This document shows, one piece after another, positions 34,650 through 46,374 of a stretch of 64,000 bases of DNA. Every line of letters starts with the position of its first letter. The first letter of the stretch is position 1. Source of the stretch: Myxocyprinus asiaticus (taxonomy: Eukaryota > Chordata > Actinopteri > Cypriniformes > Catostomidae); assembly GCF_019703515.2 (NCBI RefSeq), contig NC_059385.1, positions 30,918,001 through 30,982,000 on the forward strand, read 5' to 3'. A program made the position numbers and the translations under genes. Under the pieces are notes generated by a model. It was given only the letters and a program-made list of their open reading frames with translations, ran no database searches and was not told the origin of the DNA.

Positions 34650-37600
34650 AAGATTATTTCTTTTCTTAAGTGGAAGAAATATGATATAGTACTTCTTCAA
34701 GAAACGCATCTTTCCCCGCAGGAAGCTGAAAAATTTGGAAAGATATGGGGTGGACATGTTTTTTTTTTGTTTTTGTTTTTTTGTGCTGGCTCAAGTAAGA
34801 GTAGGGGAGTCATTATACTGATAAATAAACATCTACAATTCAAATGTCTCAAACAGATTAAAGATAAATTAGGAAAAGTGCAGAGGCAGAGGCAGAGCTG
34901 AAGCACCGAATGTCGTCTGATAGCCTCAGAGAATTGACTCATTTGAAATACAGATATAATACTATTTTGTTGCGGAAGGTGAAGTTTTGGTTATTCAGGG
35001 CAAGACAGTCATACTTTGAGTCAGGGGACAAAGCAGGGAAGCTTTTTGCTAGATATATATAAAGCAGAAAGAGTCTTTTTCTTCCATTCCCTCAGTGAAA
35101 TCTGCTGGTGGTGAAATTTTTACCTCGGCCATTGATATTAATAATGCCTTTAAAGTGTTCTATCTTGATCTTTATAGTTCCACATCTTCGTCTACTGATG
35201 AATATATAAAAAATTTTGTGGAAATATTAGAACTCCCTAAATTGACGACTGAGTGAAAAAATGATCTTGATTCTGAGATAACCTTGGAGGAGCTTGGTGA
35301 GGTAATTAAGGCCCTGCCTACTGGCAAGGCTCCAGGGCCAGATGGTTTTGCCGCTGATTTTTTTAGATCTTATACTACAGAATTGGCTCCCCTTTTGTTA
35401 GAAGTTTATACAGAATCATTAAAGAATGGAAAGCTTCCGCGAACCATGCCACAAGCCCGGATCAGTCTGATTCTTAAAAAGGACAAAGATCCAAGCGAGT
35501 GTAAAAGTTACCATCAAATTTCCCTGATCCAGCTAGATGTAAAAATTTTGGCAGTACAGTACAGTAAGTACAGTTATGACATCTCTTATACATATAGATC
35601 AGGTGGGGTTTATTCGGGGCCGCAGCTCTTCTGGCAACATTAGGTGTCTCATTAATATCATGTGGTCATGGCGAATGATCAGACTCCGGTCGCTGCCATC
35701 TCACTTGATGCCGAAAAAGTGTTTGATATGGTAGAATGGAATTATCTTTTTAAGATTTTGGAAATGTATGGGTTCGGGAATAATTTTATTGAATGGATTA
35801 AGTTACTTTATAGACACCCGGTAGTGGTGGTACAAACAAATGGATTAATTTCAGATTATTTTACTCTGAATAGGGGCACTCGGCAGGGTTGTCCTCTTTC
35901 CCCATTATTGTTCTGTCTTGCCCTGGAACCATTAGCAGCCATGATAAGAAAGGAGGATGATTTTCCAGGGGTGACGGCGGGAGGTGTGGCGCATAAGCTT
36001 TTACTTTACACAATGATATTTTATTATTCGTCTCTGACCCCACTAGATCTATGCCTTGCCTCCACAGAATTATTAATTCCTTTTCTAAATTTTCGGGATA
36101 CAGAGCTAATTGGTCTAAATCCGAAGCTTTAACTCTAACTGCGTACTGCCCAGTAACGGCTTTTCAACCAGGCGCCTTTCAATGGCCCAAACAGGGCATT
36201 ACGTTTTTGGCTATTTTATTCCCAGCAAAATTATATGATTTAGTCAGAGTTACTTTTGACCCTTTAATAAAAAGGTTTTCGAGTGATGTGATTAGGTGGG
36301 CTTCATTACATTTATCTATGATTGGGAAGGTTAATGTTATTAAAATGAAGTGTATTCCAAAATTCAACTACCTACTACAATCTCTCCCTGTAGATGTCCC
36401 CCTCTCTTATTTTAAGCAATTTGATAGTATAGCGAAGTCCTTCATTTGGAATGGAAAGTGTCCCAGGTTACATTTCAACAAGTTACATAGGCCGATTGAC
36501 AAAGGTGGGCTAGGCCTACCCAAGATTTTGTTTTATTATTATGCATTCGGTGTCAGACATTTAGCTCATTGGTCACTTCCACCTGACAGAGCCCCTCCCT
36601 GGTTTGGAATTGAACAGGAAGATATTGCCCCTATTTTACTATTACAAAGCCTTTCTATTAAACTAACTGGAGAAGTTAAGTCGCACCCCATCAACTCGCA
36701 TCTGCACGCACTATGGACAAAAATGTCCAGAGTGTTTAATTCTGACATTTATTTAAATGTTGCCTCGAGCATATGGCTAAACCCAAAGTTGCGTATTGGT
36801 GATTCCCCTTTCTGCTGGTCGGAGTGGATTGTGAAGGGTGTTAATACACTCGGTGACCTATATGAGAGTGGTGGGTTGAGATCGTTTGAAAATTTGGTCC
36901 AACATTTCAGGATTCCTAGATCTCAGTTCTTCAGGTACTTACAGCTGCGCCGCCTGCTCTGAACTATTTTTGGGAGTAGCATACACCCCCCTTAAAGCAG
37001 CAGATACTCTTGAAGTGGTGATTACTGCTTTTGGAAAAGGTCATGAGGCATCAGTGTATTACTCCCTGTTAATTCAGAGTCTGGGGGATGGAGCTTCAAC
37101 TTCTCTCAAGAGATTATGGGAGAGAGAATTACATTTGGTATTGGAGGAGGGAGTGTGGGCTAAGATTCTAAAAAACATCAAGTCTACATCTAGAGATTCA
37201 AGGGTGCGTCTGATGCAATTTAAGATTTTGAATCGATTATATTGGACACCCTCTAGATTGTATAGACTTGGTCTTAAAGACACACTCACCTGCTGGCGAT
37301 GCCAATCAGAAGACGGGGACACAACCCATGTTTTTTGGGGATGTGTTAAAATACAGGAATTTTGGTTGAAGTTTCAGGGATTATGTGTGATTTGTTGGAC
37401 ACACGGTTTTCATTTTGACTCTGCATTTTGGGTGATGGGGAGGTCATTCATTTTGGGGATAGCCATTTGAGAGGTTGGGTCCTGGCCGGAGTTATGGTAG
37501 CCAGGCGAATAATTCTCAGGGGGTGGAAGACGGCTGGGGAACCCTCGTTTCGGGAGTGGTGCGGGGAGATGAGTGAGGTTTCAGCATTTGAGGAAGTGAT

Positions 37601-38070
37601 CTATAGAAGGTTGGGAAAGTGGGATTTGTTTAATAGGAAGTGGGGTGGATATTTGGATTTTTTGGAGGGTTCTCGGGGAGGGGCAGTGGAGAGGGATTTT
37701 TTATTTTACATTTTTAGTTTGATGTGTATGTGTACTCTTGTTTTTGAAAGTATATTTTTTATAATTGTAAGAGACCACTGTAAAGCGTGTTTGTGTTGGG
37801 TGGGGGGGATGTTCGGGGGGAGAGGTTTACTTCATATAATTGATTCCATATTTTATGTTGTGTTTATTGTTTTTTGTAGATGGAATCAATAAAAATGTTA
37901 ATAACAATTTTTTTTTAAAACTTTTGATTTAAAGAATGTATTAATATATGTTGAAATTAACATTAACCAAATTAATAAATGCTGTAAAAGTAAAAAAATA
38001 AAATAAAAGCTCCCCTTAGTGGTTTATAAATCTCTGATCTATATGATAAATAATAATAATTAAAAAAAAA
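34650..38070 (+). mobile_element. 5'-truncated L1-like LINE, 3.4 kb
   Basis: It is flanked by an 11-bp duplication CTACTTCTGGG (34639-34649 and 38071-38081) and ends in an A-rich tail just before the right copy. The left end begins inside the endonuclease domain (a frame reading KYDIVLLQETHLSPQEAEKF). RT and a C-terminal CCHC-like knuckle follow. It inserted into the ERV leader. The 3' UTR ends near ATGGAATCAATAAAAATG with further A-rich DNA. Confidence 0.8.
34660..37470 (+). pseudogene. L1-like ORF2: endonuclease remnant, RT and Cys-rich end
   Basis: The protein is spread over several frames. The endonuclease fragment at about 34660-34770 ends in a T-rich tract. The RT starts at 35284 with LPTGKAPGPDGFAADFFRS and continues through 35662-36132 (VAAISLDAEKVFDMVEWNYLF and TRQGCPLSPLLFCLALEPLA). 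At the catalytic motif the sequence reads YTMIF, and in the shifted frame NDILLFVSD, so the expected YADD is destroyed by substitution plus a one-base loss near 36005-36015. The thumb and C-terminal part follow at 36051-36962, and CWRCQSEDGDTTHVFWGC near 37290-37360 is the zinc-knuckle-like end. It cannot encode active RT. Confidence 0.8.
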
Positions 38071-38081
38071 CTACTTCTGGG

Positions 38082-38304
38082 TGACCTGCCAACACCAGAC
38101 CTCTCAGCAGTGTTACTTTGAGGTGCAGTGCCAACCATCAAATTGTGGGCTCACTGCCTCTCAGCCAGCTCAAGGCCATTGTCTTAGTGCAGGCTCCTTC
38201 TTCCTCACTGGAGCAAAATCGCTTCCCTACATTTTTTGGTGCCAGTGATTTTGTGTAGTCTGTGTCAGCAAACCTGCAGCAGTGCTCTCTTGGCCCCTTT
38301 TCCA
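38082..38304 (-). other. ERV leader next to the primer-binding site
   Basis: Minus-strand sequence between the PBS and the L1 insertion. It contains the second copy of the CCAACCATCAAATTGTGGGC segment also present at 34420-34500. The 61-codon minus ORF here (38138-38323) overlaps the PBS and is not regarded as a gene. Confidence 0.45.
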
Positions 38305-38322
38305 GCCCCACGTTGGGCACCA
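38305..38322 (-). other. Retroviral primer-binding site, Lys type
   Basis: On the minus strand this reads TGGTGCCCAACGTGGGGC. It differs by one base from the form TGGCGCCCAACGTGGGGC known for tRNA-Lys1,2-primed retroviruses. It lies 6 bases after the LTR end, on the correct side for a minus-strand provirus. Confidence 0.7.
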
Positions 38323-38328
38323 AATTTA

Positions 38329-38744
38329 TGTTGTGGAATATTGAAGACTCTTTTTATCTCTCAGTAAGAAAACTCTTTAGTCTAAAGGTTAGACTTTATT
38401 GCGCAAAACAACAAAGCCGAGATGCCAGCTGTATCGTCTGATCCTCTCATTCAAAGCTTACTTGTTTATACACTTCTGTTATCACACATTACCTCATAAG
38501 CACACCCCTCGTGTTATCTTAACCAATAAGCGTGCTTCTCCACTCTCCTTGTTCACCACCATTATTTCACAGACTCTCTGACTTCTTTTTAATGGTGAAA
38601 TTCTGGCAGTTAATCTACATTTAAAAATAACCTTTTAAATTCATTTATTATGAAAGTATACAATAACTTTAACTATTGTCTGTGCCATTCAGTCCTTTGA
38701 AGAGTAATCTCTCCCTAGTGTTTTCTGTCATGGCTGAGTGCCCA
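38329..38744 (-). mobile_element. ERV LTR, right copy (5' LTR on the minus strand)
   Basis: On the minus strand it starts TGGGCACTCAGCC and ends CCACAACA. TATAAA (reverse of TTTATA at 38465-38470) and AATAAA (reverse of TTTATT at 38395-38400) are in the order and spacing expected of U3-R-U5. It matches 17683-18111 along its length apart from small indels, and the PBS adjoins its inner end. Confidence 0.75.
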
Positions 38745-39399
38745 GATTTCTCTCAGCAAGGTCACGAAGACCCTAAAGTCTCATCCTTATTTTCCTGGAT
38801 TAAAATAATGCTCAAACTATTCTATTTAAGCACTTTTCCTATGTTTGATATATAAAAATATACTATAATATATAAAAAATATACTATAGTGGCAGAACGC
38901 AGGTACACAGTAGACACTGACCACTCAAACTACCCAATGGCTAAACACTATCCTAGCCAAACATGGAAGTGGTAGCACCTTGAAATTAATGGGCATAGTG
39001 CAGGTGTCACTTGGTATCAGGGTTGTAGAAATACGTTTAAAAGTCTAAAGCAGCGTGATATTTACTGGATACATAGTTATTGGATACATGCATTAAAAGC
39101 CATTTCTTTTCCTGGACTTAATGAGGACATTTATTTCCCCCCCACCCCCATTTGTCTAATTATTGACTGAACTGATAAACACTGTTCTTGTTTATATTGA
39201 AGTCTGACATTTTTGTTTTTGTAAAACTGTGCTTGATCCTATGTGCATACATTTGTGTGTGTGTGTGCATTCTACTTTCTTTATATAACTGTTTTTCCTT
39301 TTCATTACAAGCATGTTTGAGTGTTTGATTTGTTTTTTGATTAGCCTATTGGTGTTATATAATTTAAGGCCTCTAGTGGCCAACACCTGTAGTAGAGCA
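38745..39399. other. Spacer right of the ERV, nothing recognised
   Basis: AT-rich, including a poly-C stretch and a (GT)n run at about 39255. No ORF of interest. Confidence 0.45.
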
Positions 39400-39540
39400 T
39401 CTGTAGACACAGGTGAGGCTATTAAGCCACTTCATGTTTCTCCATTGTTTGACACACTGATGAAGGCCTGTTTGCGCCGATACACATTTGTGCTTTATTT
39501 AAAGATGTAAGCCCCTCTAATAAACATTGAAATTTCATGT
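39400..39540 (+). repeat. Possible Penelope-like terminal fragment
   Basis: The string CTGATGAAGGCCTGTTTGC followed by GCCGATACAC resembles the CTGATGA-GGCC-loop-GGCC-GAAAC layout of hammerhead-like motifs found at the ends of Penelope-like elements. Key bases have decayed (GATAC instead of GAAAC, and a broken GGCC stem). No RT adjoins it. Confidence 0.3.
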
Positions 39541-41315
39541 GAGTGCCTGGATGTGGATTCATGTTGTCATCTTATAGGGAAACATCCACTATTTTTGTTA
39601 ATCACTGTTGATTGTGTTAAAAATTAGATGCTCAGAGCAAAATACGTTCATACTGTCTTTAACTTTTACTTAATCCATTTGGTAAAAAAACTTTGTTCAC
39701 ATATGGTATGCAAAAACACTTGTGTATGTGGATGTGTGTTTGAGATTTAAAGATAAACAAGATTTGGGCGATTTATGAGCATTTTTTTATTTCATTTTTA
39801 TCTACTAGTGAGGACCACCTAAAATGTCCTCACTAGTGGGTTTTCAACAAGTTCACTATATTAGTCAGGACACTTAAAAATAAAAAAATAAAAATTGGCA
39901 CACACAAATATAGTGAAACCTGTACACACACACACACACACACACACACATGCGTTTAGCACCCTTTTGTGCATCGACTTTCAGTGTACTCTGAGTGATA
40001 TTTCAAGATCTACTTATAATTTTATGTTTTAAAATGAGTCTACTAAAGGACTCAAATCTACTCAAATACTCTTAAGTGCCCACACACTGTTGTTTGATAT
40101 GCTGCTTCACTCATGTGAAATCTGCAGCTGAAAGCCATTCACACATTCCCATTAGAGATATGTCTCTAAATAATCATAAATCTTTTGTCTGCACATTTAC
40201 AACTGTCTGACACCCTGTTATACGCCTCTCTTTGCAGTTGTCTCAGTGTAATCATAAAATACAGTAAAAGACCTTCACTGGCTCATATCAGGGCATATAG
40301 TGTGTTAGCACATTAGCACAATGAATGCAGAATATAAACATTACAAAATACACATCAGCTGCATATATATTACTTTAAATCTTCATTGAGTAGTTAAAAC
40401 AGCTTCTTATATTAATCTCATGTGAATTCTACTCATAGAATGAGGCAAGAAGTAATAAATAACACATTTTAATGTCATATTATTTCATGTTTTACATGTA
40501 GTCTTGTGCATCCTCATATTTAAATGTACCTCTAAACGCATCCCCCAGTGGCATGGCCACTGTCTGAATGTTCGCAAACAGTATACTGTTGCTTGACTGT
40601 TTCTAACTTCTTTCTTGCTTTAAGTGAAGAAGGAAGAAGAACTTGGAGCCATGAACATATAGGGGCTTTTAAGGTTGTCAACTGTCCAATGTTAGCCGAG
40701 ATGTCCCATGTGTTGGCCAAAATTACAAACGGACATATGGCAAAATATTTCCCACAGGAAGGCACCATCCTGTATTCAAGTGCTCCAAAAAATCTTTGCT
40801 TAGCTCCCCAAAGTTACTGTATACCAGGTGACATCAATGTAGCACAACAACGCTTTGGTACGGACGACAGCACCCTTGGATGGCAGGGATGAAGATGAGA
40901 AGGTTGTAGATGAGGATGTTGATTTTGGGATGAGCCAAGATTGAAAATGTTCTCCTTAAATATAACATCCCCATTCCCTCTGAATTTAATTTGCACAAAA
41001 ACATGCTGCCACTTTGTACCAACTTTGTGGTCATGCACACAGATTAGTTCTGCTTAGGCTCATGATGCTTTTGGGAAATGTAGCCCTGGTACACCGTCTC
41101 ATGAGAGCATAAGCTGTAGCTCAAGAGGGCGAAACATTTCTCAATCACTGTGTTTGAATAATTCAGCCAGCATGATGTAAGTCTTTGTTCGTCATGAATT
41201 CTCAGGAAACCCATGCTACTTATAATTTGGGTGAGCTGTACTTTGATACCGGTGCAGAGTCATCTCAAACTAATTTGATCTGAGTCTGTCTGAACTATTT
41301 GGCCCTTTTCATCAG
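39541..41315. other. Spacer with (CA)n microsatellite
   Basis: A CA repeat lies at about 39926-39950. ORFs at 40532-41040 occur on both strands of the same bases and have no domain. A GGATGG...GATGAAGATGAGAAGG segment near 40877 has a weaker partner at about 41430-41460. Otherwise unassigned. Confidence 0.45.
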
Positions 41316-41412
41316 GAGCCCTGTGGAGTCCTGTGATTCTGTCAGCCGGCAGTCCATATTCGACAGCACAGCTGAGGAGGATGGAGATGGATTTGACAGC
41401 TGGGAGTGTTAA
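41316..41412 (+). CDS. Candidate terminal coding exon (unidentified gene)
   Basis: A pyrimidine-rich acceptor (GGCCCTTTTCATCAG) precedes 31 codons rich in Ser and acidic residues (start SPVESCDSVSRQSIF, end DGFDSWEC) that stop at TAA (41410-41412). An AATAAA lies about 470 bases downstream, at about 41879. The biased, hydrophilic composition and a good splice acceptor look like a real last exon. I do not recognise the protein, and upstream exons were not identified. It may equally be a fortuitous frame. Confidence 0.35.
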
Positions 41413-42870
41413 CGCAAACAGGGTGCAACAGGGATGGCAATATGTAGATGAAGATTATGGCATGATGGGAAGTTAAGGTATTTAATATTGTTTAGGTAAG
41501 ATGTAATGTATGGTTAAGTGTTTGTCACCACTGTGTTGAAATATGGGGGTATTTACACTTGGTCACTTCATGCGTTTTTACTGATCTGGTTGCTATCCAA
41601 TTTTATAAGCACATTCCATTATCAATGTGCCTCCACCAAACAGATATAAATCTGATCTTCAATTAACTCGCATTATGCAAATAAAACAGAATTCACTTTC
41701 GTGGTTATGCTAATGCCAGGCGGTGAATTTAAAAGATGTGATTTATTATTTGATTCCAAGTGACTTTGCTCTGCGAGCGGGTATCTGTGCACAAGTGTGC
41801 TGTGTATTCTACCCCTTGGGGCTTGTTGTAGGTAAAATGCATCATGCGTGTCAGCTGCGCTCATTCAGCGCTATCAAATAAATAAAGAAAAAAATTCTGT
41901 CTCTCCTACAACGTGCATCTGTTTCTTAATTTGTTATTATTCATTGTGCTGCGCAAGCCCTATACAAATACTCTGTAACAGCTTTTACCTTGTCTCAAAT
42001 AATCATGTTACTATACCTCCATTTTGCTAAATGATCTTTACATGCTTCATACGTATCATGGCAGTTTCCTAGTGAAATGATCTTTAAAAGTGCTACATCA
42101 ATTTACTTTCACACAAATCACAAGTACAACTTCAGCTCTCAGTTCATAAACACTTTTGAACCATTCCTCATACAATGTTATCTTATGACATCAAAACTTT
42201 TATTATAAAAATCCGTTCCAGTGTGGATGAGAAACGTATTTGTTTGGATGTGGCCTTATTCTTGTCACGTTGCGATCAGTTAAAACATGGGTGACAACCA
42301 AAACCTTGTAGCGCCCTTGACTTCAAACCTTTTGACACATCATATTTGAATATACACAAATGAGAATTGGATTTGAGAGCTATGGTGATGGGGAAGGTAA
42401 TCAGTGAATAACAACTTTAATTTAGTTCAGCTCCTCACACAAAGCTATTGTAAGACTTGGAATATAGCGCAAGAGTCATAAATGCAGTTTGTTTTTTGTT
42501 TTTTGGTTCCTTATTGTCATTTTTGGAGCTCAATAGTGCTCGTTCACATTCACTTTCTTTGTACCTAAAAAGCAGCGGAAACATTCTGCTGAAAATCTCC
42601 TTTTGTGTTCCACTATTCCTGAACTACAATGGGATAATGGAACAATCCCTTTAACCATTCAGGAGCTGAATTAGTGTACTAGGATTATCTAAAAGCCAAT
42701 GAGTTCAGATAATTGAGTCACTACAACATAAAAAGAAGGATATCTTTTTATCCTTGCTGCTTTGTTGGAAAATAACTTCATTAGTAACGTTATACAGGAG
42801 ATGATGTACTGATTTCCAATATCGTAAAAGCCCTTGTCTTAAATTGTAAAACAGTTGAGTAAAGAGCAAG
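41413..42870. other. Spacer; possible 3' UTR then AT-rich DNA
   Basis: If the exon at 41316 is real, 41413 to about 41890 would be its 3' UTR, ending at AATAAA. Beyond this I recognise nothing. Confidence 0.35.
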
Positions 42871-42919
42871 CATCATGCTGTCGCCATGCTGTCATGCTGT
42901 AACCCCCACACACTGTGTC

Positions 42920-43045
42920 AACAACAATACGATGGGATCAGATCGCTGGAGGGAGATCCGAAGAGCATGTATAATGACAACGAGGAGTACATTCCCTCAA
43001 ATGGAGCGAGGGCTGATATTTGGAGGAGAGATGACCCCAAGTGTT
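42920..43045 (+). other. Exon-like open stretch, unidentified
   Basis: One frame reads YDGIRSLEGDPKSMYNDNEE and then YIPSNGARADIWRRDDPKC before TAA. Its strongly hydrophilic composition stands out in otherwise AT-rich DNA. No good splice acceptor precedes it, so it could be a conserved non-coding element, a decayed exon or chance. Confidence 0.25.
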
Positions 43046-44017
43046 AATTGCTTTTTTGAGGGATGAAACAGCTGTGTTGCATGTGAACTGGAGAACAAGG
43101 CCAGGCCCCTGGAGATGGGAATGTCAGCCCACTAGATTCCATTGCTATGGTGACAAAGATGAGAAAATGCACTGGAGGAATTGCCATTAAATAAAGGAGG
43201 GTGTGTTTACACATTGCTTTATACTGGATGCCTTCAGACACGGACTGTCTGCAAACACACAGGCTATGTACACACCATACTACTCATGCTTTTATTGCAG
43301 TATATATACTGTGCACAGTATGCACATTTTCTGTATGGATGACTTACCACATTTGGCAAAATGTGCAGAATACAATGGCACACTGCATCGCACAATGCAA
43401 TTCACTCAACTTCACCTTGGCTGTGTTCAGGACTAGCTTACTACTTACTAAATTTAGGGTGTTAATATGTAGGTACATGTTAGTTGATAGGATTTTGTCT
43501 TGGCTACTGCAATAGATCTGAAGTAGATTATGCCGCTGCTGCTGCTGATACTGCAGAGCCAGTTCAAAGAGCTGTGACAGCTAGAACAGACACAGACACA
43601 GTTTGACAATTTGACATACACACTATCCTCCTGAATCTTTTATGCTCTAAAGATCTTTTACGCCCTAAAGATGGCGTAAATGTAGTGATATTTCATTTGT
43701 GAACGAAGCAGTCTTTTTGAAAAAATTTTTTAAGTGAACAAATCGTTCTCGTTCACCTCCATACACTGACTCATATTTCTCCTTCACTGACATCTTTCCC
43801 TTTCGAAGCCAGTGAGCTCTAGTTTGAAGCACAAGATTGCTTTCATGGCTCTTCATGCCTGTAAAGACTAAAGCCTATAGCTTGAGCCAATAACATTCGA
43901 GCGCTGGCTGTGAGTCAGGATATCATGGGTTTGACCCGCTGAATGAATATGGCCATTTACCTAACCAGTGGAGTCAGTCATTTGAGGCTGATTGAGATGT
44001 GCTTTCATGAATTAACT
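43046..44017. other. Spacer, nothing recognised
   Basis: Short ORFs in all frames at 43044-43515 without domains. A B-box-like GGGTTTGACCC at about 43928 hints at an eroded SINE but is not enough to call one. Confidence 0.4.
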
Positions 44018-44500
44018 GAATGTACTGGTAAACTCTGTCACGAACGAAATGAACGACTCTGTCATCTCGTTCGTGAATGTGGATGTGGACTGACTGAATG
44101 AGAGGGGACATGTCATTTGTTCAGTTTGGCATGTGAGTCAATCACGTTCAACAAGGAGAAAAAGGGGTGAAATGCACTAAGACAAGTTTATAGGTATGCA
44201 CAAAACAGAATCCCCAATTTATGAATGTGTAAAAATGACTGTAGACCATCCAGTTAAAAGGACATAAATTATGAATGGAAATGTTGTGCTTTGGTGCACA
44301 GTGGATATTATTAGGGTTTTCTAATAATTTTCTAATATTTTCATGTCATTCGTGAGCAAACTGAATGTACTGGTAAACTCATTCGCGAATGAATTTAATG
44401 AATCAGACATCTCGTTCATGAACAATCTGCTGACCGGCTGAACGAGAAATGTCATTTGTTCAGTTCATCAATCTTGATCAAGAAGAAAAGAGGCCGGATT
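44018..44500 (+). repeat. Duplicated GAACGA-rich repeat, two copies
   Basis: The block at 44018-44170 (ACTGAATGTACTGGTAAACT, CATCTCGTTC, ATGTCATTTGTTCAGTT) recurs at about 44350-44500 in the same order. The words TTCGTGAA and GAACGA are typical of a fish interspersed repeat. Non-coding. Confidence 0.7.
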
Positions 44501-44828
44501 AATTATGATGACCACATATTACAATAACATCATATGCTACTGAAACTCATAATTATTTTGTAGGCTAGTATTGTTGTATTTTTTGTATAGTTAAAAGTTC
44601 ATGCTCAGCAACTCACAATATTACAGATATGCTTTGTTGTCATTTCTGGGGAAAGGCTTATGATTATGAACACTGCAGTGCTGAAGTCTCTTAGTATACT
44701 GCAGACATGCAAATTTTAATTAAGGATAGACTTGTTCTGGTTGTGAATGACTGCTTTTAGTTCAGTGCAATTACTTAAAAGATAGTAATTTGTGCTATCT
44801 GCAGGCATAAAGGTGCAACTTGAAAAAA

Positions 44829-45031
44829 AGATCAATGAATGAATCAATAAACAAGTCTGAACTAATCTTTTTGGTGATCGGAATAAAAAGAATCCAGTCA
44901 ATGAAATGAATCAAAATCACCATCACTAATGATCAATGAATAAAACAATGAATGAATCTGAACAAATCAGTTTGGTAAATGGATTAAAAATAACCGAGAC
45001 ACTGAAATGAATCAAAATCACCACCACTATA
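44829..45031 (+). repeat. ~102-bp tandem duplication
   Basis: Two copies of a unit containing AATGAATGAATC, a TTTGGT...GGAATAAAAA segment and ATGAATCAAAATCACCA lie head to tail. Confidence 0.8.
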
Positions 45032-46374
45032 AGATAGAGTGTGCAAGCTGATTTTAATAGATTATATATCAAAACAACCTATCAGACTGAGCCATGTAGA
45101 GCTTCAAGACTGAACTTAAAATTATTTGAACATTTTTTTTATGAAATGATGTATACATATCTTACCTTTTGTCAGTCTGATCAAATAATGAGTCAAAATA
45201 GAGACTGGACTGTAACTACTGATTCATTCGTCCCACTGGAAATGAATGATAGTCAATGCACAGTCCATTGTAAGATACAATATATTTTATACTGCATATT
45301 TTGGCAAATGTAGTAGACCATCCAGGTATTCCATACATACAGAAAATTTTGTTAGTTTGACAATATTTGACAACAATGCAGGATGATATGGTTGCATATT
45401 GTGTTCTGTTTTACAAACTATTTTTCAAAACAGTATATACTCTAAAGTATTAAGTAAATAGTAAATGAAAAAAAAATATTTTGTTGTGAAGTAAATATGG
45501 TAGAAAAATTAAGTAGATTAAGTTAGTTTTAAGCATGAACTTGAAAATATTCATTAAAATAAGTAAATATTATTTATGATAGATAGTTACCTTTACAATG
45601 TGTCATTATGCATTAATCTTAAAATAGAAAACCTTGTTATATATATTATTTGTTTTGTGCTAATTTTAGTAAATTTAACTGCTAAAGAAAATAAGTAAAT
45701 TTTACATAACTTTTATAAGCTTGAATAATTAATGAACTGTGTGGTTTCACTGTTTGCAAGTTTATTTACATTGTTTATGTTGTTAAGTAATCATTTTTAT
45801 TTACTAAAATGTTACATTTACTTACTTTAAGCAATATTATATCTTGGAGTTAAGTAGATTTTACTTAATTTTATTTAATTAAAATCTTCTTAGATAAACT
45901 GTGCAAAAACTTGTAAAATAAAAATTAAGTAAATCTTACAATTAATTTTCTTTTTTTCAGTGTTGTATTCCTTTACGAACATAGCCACAGTCTCATGCAG
46001 ACAGACATAAATAGACATAGGCAAGGTTACAAAATTAAGTGGACTGTCTTAAGACATCAGATGTAAACACAGACACATACTACTAAGAGTCTGTGAGTGT
46101 CTGTAAGTGCTTTGGGACTCTTCCTCCAATCCATTTTAATGATTGTGTCTTGATCATTAGTAAGCTGAATAATTGTTGTGCACTTTGAACCATGCCACTC
46201 AATATGAATTATGCAAGATGCACAACGTCAGTATCAAATTTCACTGGCCCTTAATCAGAGTGGATGCCATACTGTATTTGATTTGACACAAATGAAAATG
46301 AGGCTGTGGGTTCTGTTCTGTACTGTTGTATTTTTTGGTGTTGTCTTGTCAAGACAATGGCAGTGGTTAGTGCC
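45032..46374. other. AT-rich DNA with AAGTAAAT-type words
   Basis: Many AAGTAAAT and TTTACTTA words on both strands at about 45470-45960 suggest an old inverted AT-rich repeat. No gene is seen. Confidence 0.4.

Larger units (their letters stand above)
17683..38744 (-). mobile_element. Endogenous-retrovirus-like provirus, heavily interrupted
   Basis: Two ~420 bp direct LTRs bracket 21 kb. A primer-binding site next to the right LTR (38305-38322) shows minus-strand orientation, with the 5' LTR at high coordinates. Removing the DIRS (18112-26646), piggyBac (27390-31373) and L1-like (34650-38070) insertions leaves about 4 kb of internal DNA (26647-27385, 31378-34638, 38082-38304). I could not recognise gag, pol or env in it, so this is a decayed or non-coding derivative. 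I see no flanking target duplication (GAGTGG versus GATTTC). Two independent insertions of the same family are possible, but the placement of the PBS fits a single provirus. Confidence 0.5.

Noticed and set aside
43870..43990. tRNA or SINE at a B-box-like GGGTTTGACCC
   Set aside because: No A box, no cloverleaf and no second copy in the window.
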